Of a stretch of 64,000 nt of DNA, positions 43,986 through 52,895 are shown in pieces. The notes beneath the pieces are model-generated. The model made no database searches, was not told the DNA's origin, and worked only from the letters and a program-made list of their open reading frames with translations. How positions within the stretch are numbered: position 1 is the stretch's first letter; every line of letters starts with the position of its first letter. A program made the position numbers and the translations under genes. Origin of the DNA: JAJEFO01 sp965221845 (GTDB lineage: Bacteria > Pseudomonadota > Alphaproteobacteria > Rhodobacterales > Rhodobacteraceae); assembly GCA_965221845.1 (NCBI GenBank), contig OZ244919.1, positions 3,472,001 through 3,536,000 of the forward strand, read 5' to 3'.

Positions 43986-45191
43986 ATGGGCGGAATTCTG
44001 ATCATCGGAGCGGGCCAGGCGGGGGCGTCCCTCGCCGAAAGGCTGCGTGCCGAAGGGTATGCCGGCGAGGTGACGCTGATCGGCGACGAGCCCGAACCCC
44101 CGTACGAGCGCCCTCCGCTGTCGAAGGCCTACCTCCTGGGCGAGGTGGAAAGGGAGCGCCTCTACCTCAGGCCGCCCTCGATCTATGAAGACAAGGGCAT
44201 CAAGCTCCGCCTCGGCGCTCCCGCCGACGGCATCGACGTTCACGGGAAGACGGTGACGGCAGGGGCTGACAGCCTGCCCTACGACCAGCTCGCCATTGCA
44301 ACCGGGTCGATTCCGAACCGTCTCCCGCACGCCGTCTGCCGCGACCTGGAGGGCATCCACACCGTGCGCACCCTCGCCGACATCGACCGTATCCGCCCGC
44401 ACTGCCGCCGAGGCGCGCGGGTGCTCGTGGCGGGCGGAGGCTACATCGGCCTGGAGGCGGCGGCCGTGGCGGCCAGGCTCGGGCTGAAGGTTGTGCTCGT
44501 CGAGCTGGCGGAACGCATCCTGGGCCGCGTGGCCGCCCGCGAGACGGCGGACGTGGTCCGCGCCGAACACCGGGCCCACGGCGTCGACGTTCGCGAAGGC
44601 GTCGGGATCGAGCGCCTGACGGGAGACGGCCGCGTGTCGGGCGCGGAGCTCACGGACGGATCCGCGATTGACGTCGATTTCGTGATTGCCGGGACCGGCA
44701 TCCTTCCGGACACGCGCCTTGCGGAGGCGGCCGGAATCGACTGCGACGACGGCATCCTCGTGGACGAGTTCGGGCGCACGTCGGCCGCGGACGTCTGGGC
44801 CGCCGGGGACTGCACCCGCTTTCCCTACGAGGGCGGCCGGCTGCGGCTCGAATCCGTGCAGAACGCGATCGACCAGGCGGAGGCCGTGGCGGCGAACATG
44901 CTGGGCGCCGGCGCGCCTTACGCGCCCGTCCCCTGGTTCTGGTCCGATCAATATGACCTGAAGCTCCAGATTGCCGGCTTGGGCGCCGGCAGCGACAGGG
45001 TCGTGGCGCGCATGTCCGGGAAGGGGCGGAGCCACTGGCATTTCCGGGGCGGGCGGTTCATCGCGGTCGATGCCGTCAACGCGCCTCGCGACTACATGGT
45101 GGGCAAGCGGCTGCTCGAAACGGCCAGGAACGTCGAGCCTGCGCAGGTCGGGGATCCCGATGCGGACCTGAAGGCGCTTCTGAAGGCATGA
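43986..45191 (+). CDS. FAD-dependent ferredoxin/rubredoxin reductase-like oxidoreductase
   Basis: A 401-residue pyridine-nucleotide disulfide reductase-fold flavoprotein of the ferredoxin reductase type. It passes electrons from NAD(P)H to a ferredoxin for cytochrome P450s or oxygenases. FAD motif ILIIGAGQAGASLAERL at the N-terminus, PPYERPPLSKAYL, the NAD motif VLVAGGGYIGLEAAAVA, and VWAAGDCTRFPY are present; the C-terminal PWFWSDQYDLKLQIAGL block is typical. No ferredoxin or P450 lies near. The stop overlaps rsmD as ATGA. Confidence 0.92.
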   Translation: MGGILIIGAGQAGASLAERLRAEGYAGEVTLIGDEPEPPYERPPLSKAYLLGEVERERLYLRPPSIYEDKGIKLRLGAPADGIDVHGKTVTAGADSLPYDQLAIATGSIPNRLPHAVCRDLEGIHTVRTLADIDRIRPHCRRGARVLVAGGGYIGLEAAAVAARLGLKVVLVELAERILGRVAARETADVVRAEHRAHGVDVREGVGIERLTGDGRVSGAELTDGSAIDVDFVIAGTGILPDTRLAEAAGIDCDDGILVDEFGRTSAADVWAAGDCTRFPYEGGRLRLESVQNAIDQAEAVAANMLGAGAPYAPVPWFWSDQYDLKLQIAGLGAGSDRVVARMSGKGRSHWHFRGGRFIAVDAVNAPRDYMVGKRLLETARNVEPAQVGDPDADLKALLKA

Positions 45192-45760
45192 GGATAGTCG
45201 GCGGCCGCATGCGGGGCCTGAAGCTCGCGGCTGTCGGCAAGGCGAGGCCCGGCTCGCAGCCGAGGCCGACGACCGACCGGGTTCGCGAAAGCCTTTTCGG
45301 CCTTCTCCTCGGCGGCCGGTTCGGCGATCCGGTCACCGGCGCCCATGTGCTGGACCTGTTCGCCGGCACGGGCGCGCTCGGCCTTGAGGCGCTCTCCCGC
45401 GGGGCGGCCAGCGCAACGTTCGTCGAGAACGGGCGCATGGCCGCACGGATCATCGAGGAGAACGTTGCCAGGGCGGACGCTCACGGGAAGACCCGCCTGG
45501 TTCGCGGCGACGCCGCCCGTCTTGCGCCGGCGACGGGCGAGCCTGCGACACTGGTCTTTCTCGATCCGCCGCATCGCCGGGAACTGGGCGGGCCTGCGCT
45601 TGCCGCGGCCCGGTCAGGCGGGTGGATTGCCGACGGGGCGCTGATCGCATGGGAGGAGGCCGACGCGGTCTCGCCGCCTCGCGGGTATGCCATGCTGGAC
45701 TCGCGCAGGTACGGGAACGTCTGCCTGACCCTTTGCAGGACGGAGGCCTCCGGCGCTTGA
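45188..45760 (+). CDS. rsmD: 16S rRNA (guanine(966)-N(2))-methyltransferase RsmD
   Basis: A 190-residue SAM methyltransferase acting on G966 of 16S rRNA. MRIVGGRMRGLKLA at the start, RPTTDRVRESLFGLL, the SAM motif VLDLFAGTGALGLEALSRGA, and the catalytic DPPHR (usually DPPY) are visible. It overlaps the preceding reductase gene by four bases. Confidence 0.94.
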   Translation: MRIVGGRMRGLKLAAVGKARPGSQPRPTTDRVRESLFGLLLGGRFGDPVTGAHVLDLFAGTGALGLEALSRGAASATFVENGRMAARIIEENVARADAHGKTRLVRGDAARLAPATGEPATLVFLDPPHRRELGGPALAAARSGGWIADGALIAWEEADAVSPPRGYAMLDSRRYGNVCLTLCRTEASGA

Positions 45761-46098
45761 CGCGCCTTCCGGCCTTGAGGCGATGACCGCCTTCGCCGCA
45801 GCGTCCGGCCTGCACCTGTCAGCCTGAACGCGGGCATGACGCGCCCCGGGCGCGGCGCATTCGGGCGGACGGGCGGACCGTTCCGCAAGGACATGATCCC
45901 CGCAGCCGGGAACCCGGCTCCGGCCCGGCCGTCAATGCCTGCCGCCATGCAGGCTTCCGGGTCCGCCCGTCAGGCCCTTCGCCTTGCAGGCCGGCCGGAA
46001 CGAAGGCGGGCCTGCGGCCCGCGCGGAGCGGCAGCGGCTGTCAGGACGCGCCTCCGGACGGCTGCACCCCGATCCTCGAGGCTCTCGGGGCCACGCTC
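45761..46098. other. Convergent spacer between rsmD and dnaB
   Basis: About 340 bp of GC-rich sequence with no gene recognised and no clear terminator found. Confidence 0.45.
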
Positions 46099-47586
46099 TC
46101 AGCTGTCGCCGATGCTCTCGTTCTGCCAAGGCATCGCAAGGTTCGAGAACCGCGTGAAGCGCCCCTCGAACGCGAGCTCCACCGTGCCGACGGGGCCGTG
46201 GCGCTGCTTGCCTATGATCACCTCGGCGCGATTGTGGACCTTTTCCATCTCCTCCTGCCATTTCGCTATGGCTTCGCCGTCGTGGTCGCCCGGTTTCTCG
46301 CGTTCCTTGTAGTACTCCTCGCGAAAGACGAACATCACGACATCCGCGTCCTGCTCGATCGACCCGGATTCCCGCAGGTCGCTGAGCTGGGGGCGCTTGT
46401 CATCGCGCGATTCGACCTGCCGGCTCAGCTGGCTGAGCGCGATCACCGGAATGTCCAGTTCCTTGGCGATCGCCTTCAGGCTCTGGGTGATCTCCGAGAC
46501 CTCGTTGACCCGGCTGTCCCTGGCGGTCGACGCCCTCACGAGCTGCAGGTAGTCGACGACAAGGGCGTCAAGCCCGTGCTCCCGCTTGAGCCGCCGGGCC
46601 CGCACGGCCAGCTGGCCGATGGGCAGCGCCGGCGTGTCGTCAATGTAGAGCGGGCACGCCTCGAGACCCTTGGCCGCCTCGACGAACCGGCGGAACTCGG
46701 GTTCGTTCATGTCCCCGCTTCGCACGCGCTCGGACGGTATTTCCGACGCTTCCGACAGGATGCGGGCGGCCAGCTGCTCCGCCGACATCTCCAGGGAGAA
46801 GAAGCCGACGACGCCGCCGCTGACCGTCTCCTTGCGGCCGTCGGGCGACTTCTTGCTGCGGTAGTCGCTGGCAATGCTGAACGCGATGTTCGTCGCCAGC
46901 GCCGTCTTGCCCATCGACGGCCGCCCGGCAAGGACAAGCAGGTCCGACTTGTGAAGTCCGCCGATCTTCTTGTCGAGGTCCGTGAAGCCGGTGGAGAGGC
47001 CCGCCAGCCCTCCGTCCCGCCTGTAGGCGGCGGCGGCCACGTCCACGGCGGCCGTCATGGCCGTCAGGAAGGACTGGAACCCGGCCGCCGGCCCGCCCGA
47101 TTCGGCCACCTCGTAGAGCGACTGCTCGGCTTCCGAGATCTGCTCCGCCGGCTCCGTCGAAACGTCCACGTTCGCGGCCTTCTCCGTGATGTCCCTGCCG
47201 ACCTGCATCAGCGCCCGCCGGATCCAGAGGTCGCGGATCATCTGCGCGTAGTCGCGGGCCGCGAAGGACGAGATCGCGGATCCGGCCAGCCTGGCCAGGT
47301 ATGCAGGCCCCCCGAGCTCCTTCAGCCCCGGATCGTCCTCGAGAAAGGCCTTCAGGGTGATCGGCGACGCCAGCGCGTTCCGCGAGATGCGGTGTCTCGC
47401 CACCTCGAAGATCCGCGCGTGCACCGGATCGAAGAAGTCGGTTTCCGACACCACGGACGAGACGCGGTCGAAGACGTCGTTGCTGGTCAGGATCGCCCCC
47501 AGGAGCTGCTGCTCGGCCTCGATGTTGTGCGGCACGGATTCCTGCGTTCCGGCCCCTGCCGGCCTGATCTGGGTCACCTCGCTCAT
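46099..47586 (-). CDS. dnaB: Replicative DNA helicase DnaB
   Basis: A 495-residue hexameric helicase that unwinds the replication fork. The N-terminal domain starts PHNIEAEQQLLGAILTSNDVFD; the RecA-like C-terminal half has Walker A AGRPSMGKTAL, the GFFSLEMSAEQLAARILSE block, VDYLQLV, and the arginine-finger region DLRESGSIEQDADVVMFVFREEYY. Full length. The upstream neighbour on the same strand is pyrE, 173 bp away. Intein or IS disruption is not seen. Confidence 0.97.
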   Translation of the reverse strand: MSEVTQIRPAGAGTQESVPHNIEAEQQLLGAILTSNDVFDRVSSVVSETDFFDPVHARIFEVARHRISRNALASPITLKAFLEDDPGLKELGGPAYLARLAGSAISSFAARDYAQMIRDLWIRRALMQVGRDITEKAANVDVSTEPAEQISEAEQSLYEVAESGGPAAGFQSFLTAMTAAVDVAAAAYRRDGGLAGLSTGFTDLDKKIGGLHKSDLLVLAGRPSMGKTALATNIAFSIASDYRSKKSPDGRKETVSGGVVGFFSLEMSAEQLAARILSEASEIPSERVRSGDMNEPEFRRFVEAAKGLEACPLYIDDTPALPIGQLAVRARRLKREHGLDALVVDYLQLVRASTARDSRVNEVSEITQSLKAIAKELDIPVIALSQLSRQVESRDDKRPQLSDLRESGSIEQDADVVMFVFREEYYKEREKPGDHDGEAIAKWQEEMEKVHNRAEVIIGKQRHGPVGTVELAFEGRFTRFSNLAMPWQNESIGDS

Positions 47587-47759
47587 GGCCTTTCCTGCCT
47601 CCGGCGGTATGCGCGTCCTCGAATGCTCGCGTTTCTAACCGGCGCCCCCGCGGTCGGTCCATCTGGAAATCATGTGGATTGCCTGTGGATGCGCGGCGCG
47701 CCCCATCATGTTGGGGCAGTCAGGCCATCGAGGTCAATACCTGCCGCCCGGCCCGCCGG

Positions 47760-48491
47760 TCAGGCCGAGTGCGCCGCCTGCCACGCGCGCGGGGCCGCGA
47801 TGAAGGATTCCACCTCCGCGAGCGTGCCGGCGTCAAGCCTCCCTCCGGCCCTTGCGGCTTCGAGGACGTCCCGCCACGTGCACAGGTGATGGAGCGCAAC
47901 CCCATGATTCCCTAGCCGTTCCAGCGTCTCGGGGAAGATCCCGTAGTAGAAGATGACCGCGGTGTGGGAGCAGGCGGCGCCGGTCTCGCGGACGGCGTCG
48001 ACGAAGGACAGTTTCGAGCCGCCGTCCGTGGCAAGATCCTCTATGAGAAGCACTCTGTCCCCAGCCTTCATCACGCCTTCGATTCGCGCGTTCCGTCCGT
48101 GGCCCTTGGGCCGCTTCCTGATGTAGGTCATCGGCAGCCCGAGCCGTTCCGCCACGAAGGCGGCGAACGGAATGCCGGCGGTCTCGCCGCCGGCGACGTT
48201 GTCGAAGGCGTCGGCGCCGGCGCGGCGCAGGACGCGCGCCGCCAGGTAGTCCATGAGGCGGTTCCGGATGTGCGGGTAGGAGATCAGCCTCCGGCAGTCG
48301 ACATAGGCCGGCGAGGGCAGGCCGCTGGACAGCGTGAAGGGCCTGTCCGCGTTGAAGTGCACCGCCCCGGCTTCGAGCAGCAGCTCCGCGGACAGCCGCG
48401 CGATCTCGGAGTCGTCCGGGCGGCTCGCGGGGCCGGGGGCCGTCGGGGACGTTTCCGTCCCTCCACGCCTCCTTCGGGCTCCGGCGGTCAC
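47760..48491 (-). CDS. pyrE: Orotate phosphoribosyltransferase
   Basis: A 243-residue enzyme forming orotidine 5'-monophosphate from orotate and PRPP. Residues about 30 onward hold the domain (FTLSSGLPSPAYVDCRRLISYP); the PRPP motif is VLLIEDLATDGGSKLSFVDAV, in the variant common in alphaproteobacteria. The GTG start at 48491 overlaps the pyrC stop as GTGA and gives a 25-residue low-complexity leader, so a start further downstream is possible. The pair forms a pyrC-pyrE pyrimidine operon. Confidence 0.92.
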   Translation of the reverse strand: MTAGARRRRGGTETSPTAPGPASRPDDSEIARLSAELLLEAGAVHFNADRPFTLSSGLPSPAYVDCRRLISYPHIRNRLMDYLAARVLRRAGADAFDNVAGGETAGIPFAAFVAERLGLPMTYIRKRPKGHGRNARIEGVMKAGDRVLLIEDLATDGGSKLSFVDAVRETGAACSHTAVIFYYGIFPETLERLGNHGVALHHLCTWRDVLEAARAGGRLDAGTLAEVESFIAAPRAWQAAHSA

Positions 48492-49531
48492 GGCGCGACC
48501 CTCCAGCGGACCGGCCTGCCGGGGTCGAACACCGTCACCGGCCCCTCGCCGGTCTGCACCTGTCCCGGCATCTCGACCGGCTCTCCCTTCCGCAGCGTGA
48601 TCCTGGCCTCGTTCCGGGGAAGCCCGTAGAAGCCCGCCCCGTGATTCGAGGCAAAGCCCTCAAGCCGGTCAAGAGCGCCGGCCTCGTCGAAGACCTCCGC
48701 CAGGCAGGCGAGCGCGACGGGCGCGGTGAAGCATCCGGCGCATCCGCACGCGCCCTGCTTGGCGTCAGTCGTGTGAGGCGCGCTGTCGGTGCCAAGGAAG
48801 AAGGACGGGTCGCCGCCCGTGGCGGCCTCGATGAGCGCCGCTCGGTGCGTGCCGCGCTTCAGGACCGGCAGGCAGTAGAAGTGGGGACGGATGCCGCCTG
48901 CCAGCATGTCGTTCCGGTCGAGCATCAGGTGGTGAACGGTGATGGTTGCGCCGAGGTCGTCGCCGCCTTCGGCCGCATAGGCCGTCGCCTCGGCGGTCGT
49001 GACGTGCTCCATCACCACGCGCAGCCCCGGCGTGCCGCGGCGAATCGGGTCGAGCACCTCGTCGATGAAGGCCGCCTCGCGGTCAAAGACGTCGACCTCT
49101 GGCCGTGCCACCTCGCCGTGGACGCAGAGCGGCAGGCCGGCCTCCGCCATCAGGTCGAGGACGCCCCGGATCCTGTCGAAGTCGCGCACCCCGTCCGCGG
49201 AATTCGTGGTGGCGCCCGCCGGATACAGCTTGGCCGCCCTGACAAGCCCGCTTTCTGCGGCGGCCTTCACGTCGGCCGGATCCGTGTCCTCGGTGAGATA
49301 GAGCGTCATCAGCGGCTCGAATTCGTGGCCTTCCGGCAAGGCCGCCAGGATGCGGTCGCGGTACGCCGCGGCGTCGCGCGCGGTGACGACGGGAGGCGAG
49401 AGGTTCGGCATGATGACGGCGCGGGCGAAGTGCCCGGCGGACCAGGGCAGGACGCTCTCCATCATCGCGCCGTCGCGCAGGTGCAGATGCCAGTCGTCCG
49501 GCCGCCTGATGGTGAGCGTGACGCCACTCAT
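48488..49531 (-). CDS. pyrC: Dihydroorotase
   Basis: A 347-residue class II dihydroorotase, which closes carbamoyl aspartate to dihydroorotate. Zinc ligands are in DDWHLHLRDG, the carbamylated Lys is in RAAKLYPAGATTNS, and His ligands are in LCVHGE and VVMEHVTT; the catalytic Asp is in LGTDSAPH. Length fits the E. coli PyrC type. The stop is coupled to the pyrE start. Diverges from the restriction locus. Confidence 0.96.
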   Translation of the reverse strand: MSGVTLTIRRPDDWHLHLRDGAMMESVLPWSAGHFARAVIMPNLSPPVVTARDAAAYRDRILAALPEGHEFEPLMTLYLTEDTDPADVKAAAESGLVRAAKLYPAGATTNSADGVRDFDRIRGVLDLMAEAGLPLCVHGEVARPEVDVFDREAAFIDEVLDPIRRGTPGLRVVMEHVTTAEATAYAAEGGDDLGATITVHHLMLDRNDMLAGGIRPHFYCLPVLKRGTHRAALIEAATGGDPSFFLGTDSAPHTTDAKQGACGCAGCFTAPVALACLAEVFDEAGALDRLEGFASNHGAGFYGLPRNEARITLRKGEPVEMPGQVQTGEGPVTVFDPGRPVRWRVAP

Positions 49532-49859
49532 GGCCCTGCTCTACCGGAATGGCCGCCCGGGCGCCAGAGTCTCGAAACCGGACCTCGACGGATTCGCCGA
49601 GGCCTCCGCCGCGCGGCACCGGGCGACCGGCAGCGGCGACGGCCCTTCGGTCTCGAGTTCCTTCAGCCCGCGGGAACGTCGATTGCGGAACTGCCGCTCT
49701 GCCGCTTGCCTCCGCGAGGGCCACGCCAGGCTGGGCCTCCGGCTCATGAGCGGCCACGACGGGAGATTTCGCCTGATTCTTGACTGCATCGCCGAATGCA
49801 CGCTAGACGGAATGCCGTTCGGGCCGATGCAGCATGTCGGGAGGCAGCGAGGTGCCAGG
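49532..49859. other. Divergent region between pyrC and hsdR
   Basis: About 330 bp. The hsdR frame is open through it, but the sequence is unlike HsdR and is taken as non-coding. A promoter candidate near 49780-49809 is listed separately. Confidence 0.5.
49780..49809 (+). promoter_or_regulatory. Possible promoter of the type I restriction locus
   Basis: TTGACT (49780-49785, five of six) is followed after 18 bp by TAGACG (49804-49809, three of six). It lies about 50 bp before the hsdR start. No operator-like palindrome was noted. Confidence 0.35.
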
Positions 49860-52800
49860 ATGAACGTGGCAACGCCTGAACGCAGGCTCGAGGAGGACCT
49901 GGTCGCGAAGCTGCAGGATCTCAAGCACGAATATCGCCCTGACATCCGCGACCGGGCGGCGCTTGAGGCCAACTTCAGGCACAGGTTCGAGGCCCTGAAC
50001 CGCGTCAGGCTCACGGACGGCGAGTTCAGGCGGCTCCTGGACGAGATCGTCACGCCCGACGTGTACGAGGCTGCATGCACCCTGCGCAACCGTGAGGCGT
50101 TCACCCGGGACGACGGCACGCCGCTCAACTACACCCTCGTCAACATCAAGGACTGGTGCAAGAACCGCTTCGAGGTCGTCAGCCAGCTCCGCATCAACAC
50201 GGACTACAGCCATCACCGCTACGACGTCATGCTCCTGATCAACGGCGTCCCCGTCGTTCAGGTCGAGCTGAAGTCGCTCGGGATCAGCCCGAGGCGGGCG
50301 ATGGAGCAGATCGTCCGCTACAGGAAGGACCCCGGCAACGGATACGCCCGGACGCTGCTCTGCTTCGTCCAGCTCTTCGTCGTCAGCAACCGCACTGACA
50401 CGTGGTACTTCGCCAACAACGACGCGCGGCACTTCGCCTTCGACGCGGAGGAGCAGTTCCTGCCCGTCTGCCGGTTCGCGGACGAGGACAACACGCCGAT
50501 CAGCAACCTCGACGAATTCGCCGACCGGTTCCTCGCCAAGTGCACGCTCGGACACATGATCAGCAGGTACATGGTCCTCGTCGCGAGCGAGCGGAAGCTC
50601 CTGATGATGCGCCCGTACCAGATCTACGCGACCAAGGCCATCGTCGACTGCATCGACCAGGACTGCGGCAACGGCTACGTCTGGCACACGACCGGCTCGG
50701 GCAAGACGCTCACGTCCTTCAAGGCCTCGACGCTCCTCAAGGACAGCGAGAGCGTCCACAAGTGCCTCTTCGTCGTCGACCGCAAGGATCTCGACCGCCA
50801 GACCCGCGAGGAGTTCAACCGGTTCCAGGCGAACTGCGTCGAGGAGAACACGAACACCGCGGCGCTCGTCCGCCGTCTCGAATCCGACGACCACGCGGAC
50901 AAGGTCATCGTCACGACCATCCAGAAGCTCGGGCTGGCGCTCGACGGGAGCGGCAAGGGCGGCAGGCAGAACGGCGATCGGGCACGGCCAGCGTTCAAGG
51001 AGAGGCTCGAGCGCCTCCGGGACAGGCGGATGGCCTTCATCTTCGACGAATGCCACCGCTCGCAGTTCGGCGAGACCCACAGGGCCATCAGGGAGTTCTT
51101 CCCGAACTCCCAGCTCTTCGGCTTCACCGGCACGCCGATCTTCGATGAGAACGCGACCGTCAGGCAGGTCGAGGGAGGCGTCGCCACGCTTCGGACCACG
51201 CAGGACCTTTTCGAGAAGGAGCTCCACGCCTACACCATCACCCACGCGATCGAGGACCGGAACGTCCTTCGCTTCCACGTCGACTACTACAGGCCCAGGG
51301 GCGACTCCGCCCCCGGGCCCGGCCAGGAACTCGCGAAGCGGGCGGTCGCCGAGGCCATCCTCGAAAGACACGATGCCGCGACCGGAGGCCGGCGCTTCAA
51401 CGCGCTGCTGGCCACCGCCTCGATCAACGACGCCATCGAGTACTGGGAGGTCTTCAGGACGCTGCAGGCCGAGCGCCAGGCCGACGACCCGGAGTTCGTG
51501 CCGCTCAAGATCGCCGCCGTCTTCTCGCCGCCCGCGGAGGGCGACAGGGACGTCCGGCAGATCCAGGAGGACCTTCCCAACGAGAAGGAGGACAACAGGC
51601 ACGATCCCGAGGGCAAGAATGCCGCGCTGAAGGCCATCATCGACGACTACAACCAGAGGTACAACACGAACCACGACATCACCAACTTCGACCTCTACTG
51701 CCAGGACATACAGCAGCGCATGAAGGACCAGCGGTTTCCCAACCGCGACCTGCCGCGAAAGGGAGAGGAGAAGATCGACGTCACCATCGTCGTCGACATG
51801 CTCCTGACCGGCTTCGACGCAAGGTTCCTCAACACGCTCTACGTCGACAAGCCTCTCAGGCACCACGGCCTGATCCAGGCGTTCTCTCGCACCAACCGCG
51901 TTCTCAACGCGACCAAGCCGCACGGCCACATCCTCGACTTCCGCCAGCAGCGGGAGAGCGTCGATTCCGCCATCGCCCTCTTCTCCGGCATCCGGGCCGA
52001 GCGCGCCCGCGAGATCTGGCTGGCCAAGGAGGCTCCCGCGGTCATTGCCGACTTCGAACGGGCCGTCGAGGACCTCGGCGAGTTCCTCCGGTCGCAGCGC
52101 CTCCGGGCGACGCCCGACCAGGTCAGCAACCTCAGGGGTGACGAGGCGCACGCCCAGTTCATCAACCGGTTCAAGGAGGTCCAGCGGGTCCGGACGCAGC
52201 TCAGCCAGTACACGGACCTGACAGACGATCAGCGGGACCGGATCGAGCGCATCCTTCCCGAAGACGACATGCGCGCCTTCCGGGGAAGCTACATCGAATC
52301 GGCCCGGCGCCTAAGGGAGAAGCAGGGCAAGCGAGGGAAGGACGGCGAACCGGCCATTCCCGACGTCGAACAGCTCGACTTCGAGTTCGTCCTGTTCGCC
52401 TCCGCACTCATCGACTACGACTACATCATGAAGCTGATCGCCAGGTACTCTGGTCAGGATCCGCGGAAGCTGAAGATCAGCCGCGAGCAGCTCATCGAGC
52501 TGATCCGGTCCGACGCCAAGTTCCTCGACGAGCGGGACGAGATCACCGAATATGTCCGCTCGCTGAAGGAGGGCGAGGGCCTCGACGAGGCCGCGGTCCG
52601 ATCCGGATACGAGCGGTTCAAGGCCGAGAGGCAGGCGAAGGAGATCGACGACCTCGCGCGGGACCACGGGCTGTCGGCCGGGTCGCTCTCGGCCTTCGCC
52701 GACACCATCCTCCAGCGCATGATCTTCGACGGCGAGCGGCTCACCGACCTGATGGAGCCGCTCGGCCTCGGCTGGCGCGAGCGCCGCGACCGTGAGCTTG

Positions 52801-52895
52801 CCCTCATGGCCGATCTTGTCCCGCTCCTGAAGAGGCGGACCCACGGCCGGGACATCCCGGGTCTCGACGCCTACGAGCGGGGAGGGGCGCGATGA
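49860..52895 (+). CDS. hsdR: Type I restriction enzyme, restriction subunit HsdR
   Basis: A 1011-residue subunit with an N-terminal nuclease and a DEAD-type translocase that cuts unmodified DNA after ATP-driven translocation. The nuclease core is HHRYDVMLLINGVPVVQVELKSLG (D...ExK). The helicase part has Walker A WHTTGSGKTLTSFKAS, DEAD-box variant FIFDECHRSQFGE, FGFTGTPIFDEN, and later VDMLLTGFDARFLNTLYVDKPLRHHGLIQAFSRTNR. ATG 49860 lies behind an AG-rich stretch; ATG 49812 would add 16 residues. Coupled to hsdS by ATGA. The gene is intact. Confidence 0.95.
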   Translation: MNVATPERRLEEDLVAKLQDLKHEYRPDIRDRAALEANFRHRFEALNRVRLTDGEFRRLLDEIVTPDVYEAACTLRNREAFTRDDGTPLNYTLVNIKDWCKNRFEVVSQLRINTDYSHHRYDVMLLINGVPVVQVELKSLGISPRRAMEQIVRYRKDPGNGYARTLLCFVQLFVVSNRTDTWYFANNDARHFAFDAEEQFLPVCRFADEDNTPISNLDEFADRFLAKCTLGHMISRYMVLVASERKLLMMRPYQIYATKAIVDCIDQDCGNGYVWHTTGSGKTLTSFKASTLLKDSESVHKCLFVVDRKDLDRQTREEFNRFQANCVEENTNTAALVRRLESDDHADKVIVTTIQKLGLALDGSGKGGRQNGDRARPAFKERLERLRDRRMAFIFDECHRSQFGETHRAIREFFPNSQLFGFTGTPIFDENATVRQVEGGVATLRTTQDLFEKELHAYTITHAIEDRNVLRFHVDYYRPRGDSAPGPGQELAKRAVAEAILERHDAATGGRRFNALLATASINDAIEYWEVFRTLQAERQADDPEFVPLKIAAVFSPPAEGDRDVRQIQEDLPNEKEDNRHDPEGKNAALKAIIDDYNQRYNTNHDITNFDLYCQDIQQRMKDQRFPNRDLPRKGEEKIDVTIVVDMLLTGFDARFLNTLYVDKPLRHHGLIQAFSRTNRVLNATKPHGHILDFRQQRESVDSAIALFSGIRAERAREIWLAKEAPAVIADFERAVEDLGEFLRSQRLRATPDQVSNLRGDEAHAQFINRFKEVQRVRTQLSQYTDLTDDQRDRIERILPEDDMRAFRGSYIESARRLREKQGKRGKDGEPAIPDVEQLDFEFVLFASALIDYDYIMKLIARYSGQDPRKLKISREQLIELIRSDAKFLDERDEITEYVRSLKEGEGLDEAAVRSGYERFKAERQAKEIDDLARDHGLSAGSLSAFADTILQRMIFDGERLTDLMEPLGLGWRERRDRELALMADLVPLLKRRTHGRDIPGLDAYERGGAR

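Noticed and set aside
49803..52151. A 782-codon open frame antisense to hsdR
   Set aside because: The sense strand is a clear HsdR; the antisense product is a Val/Leu/Asp-rich artefact.
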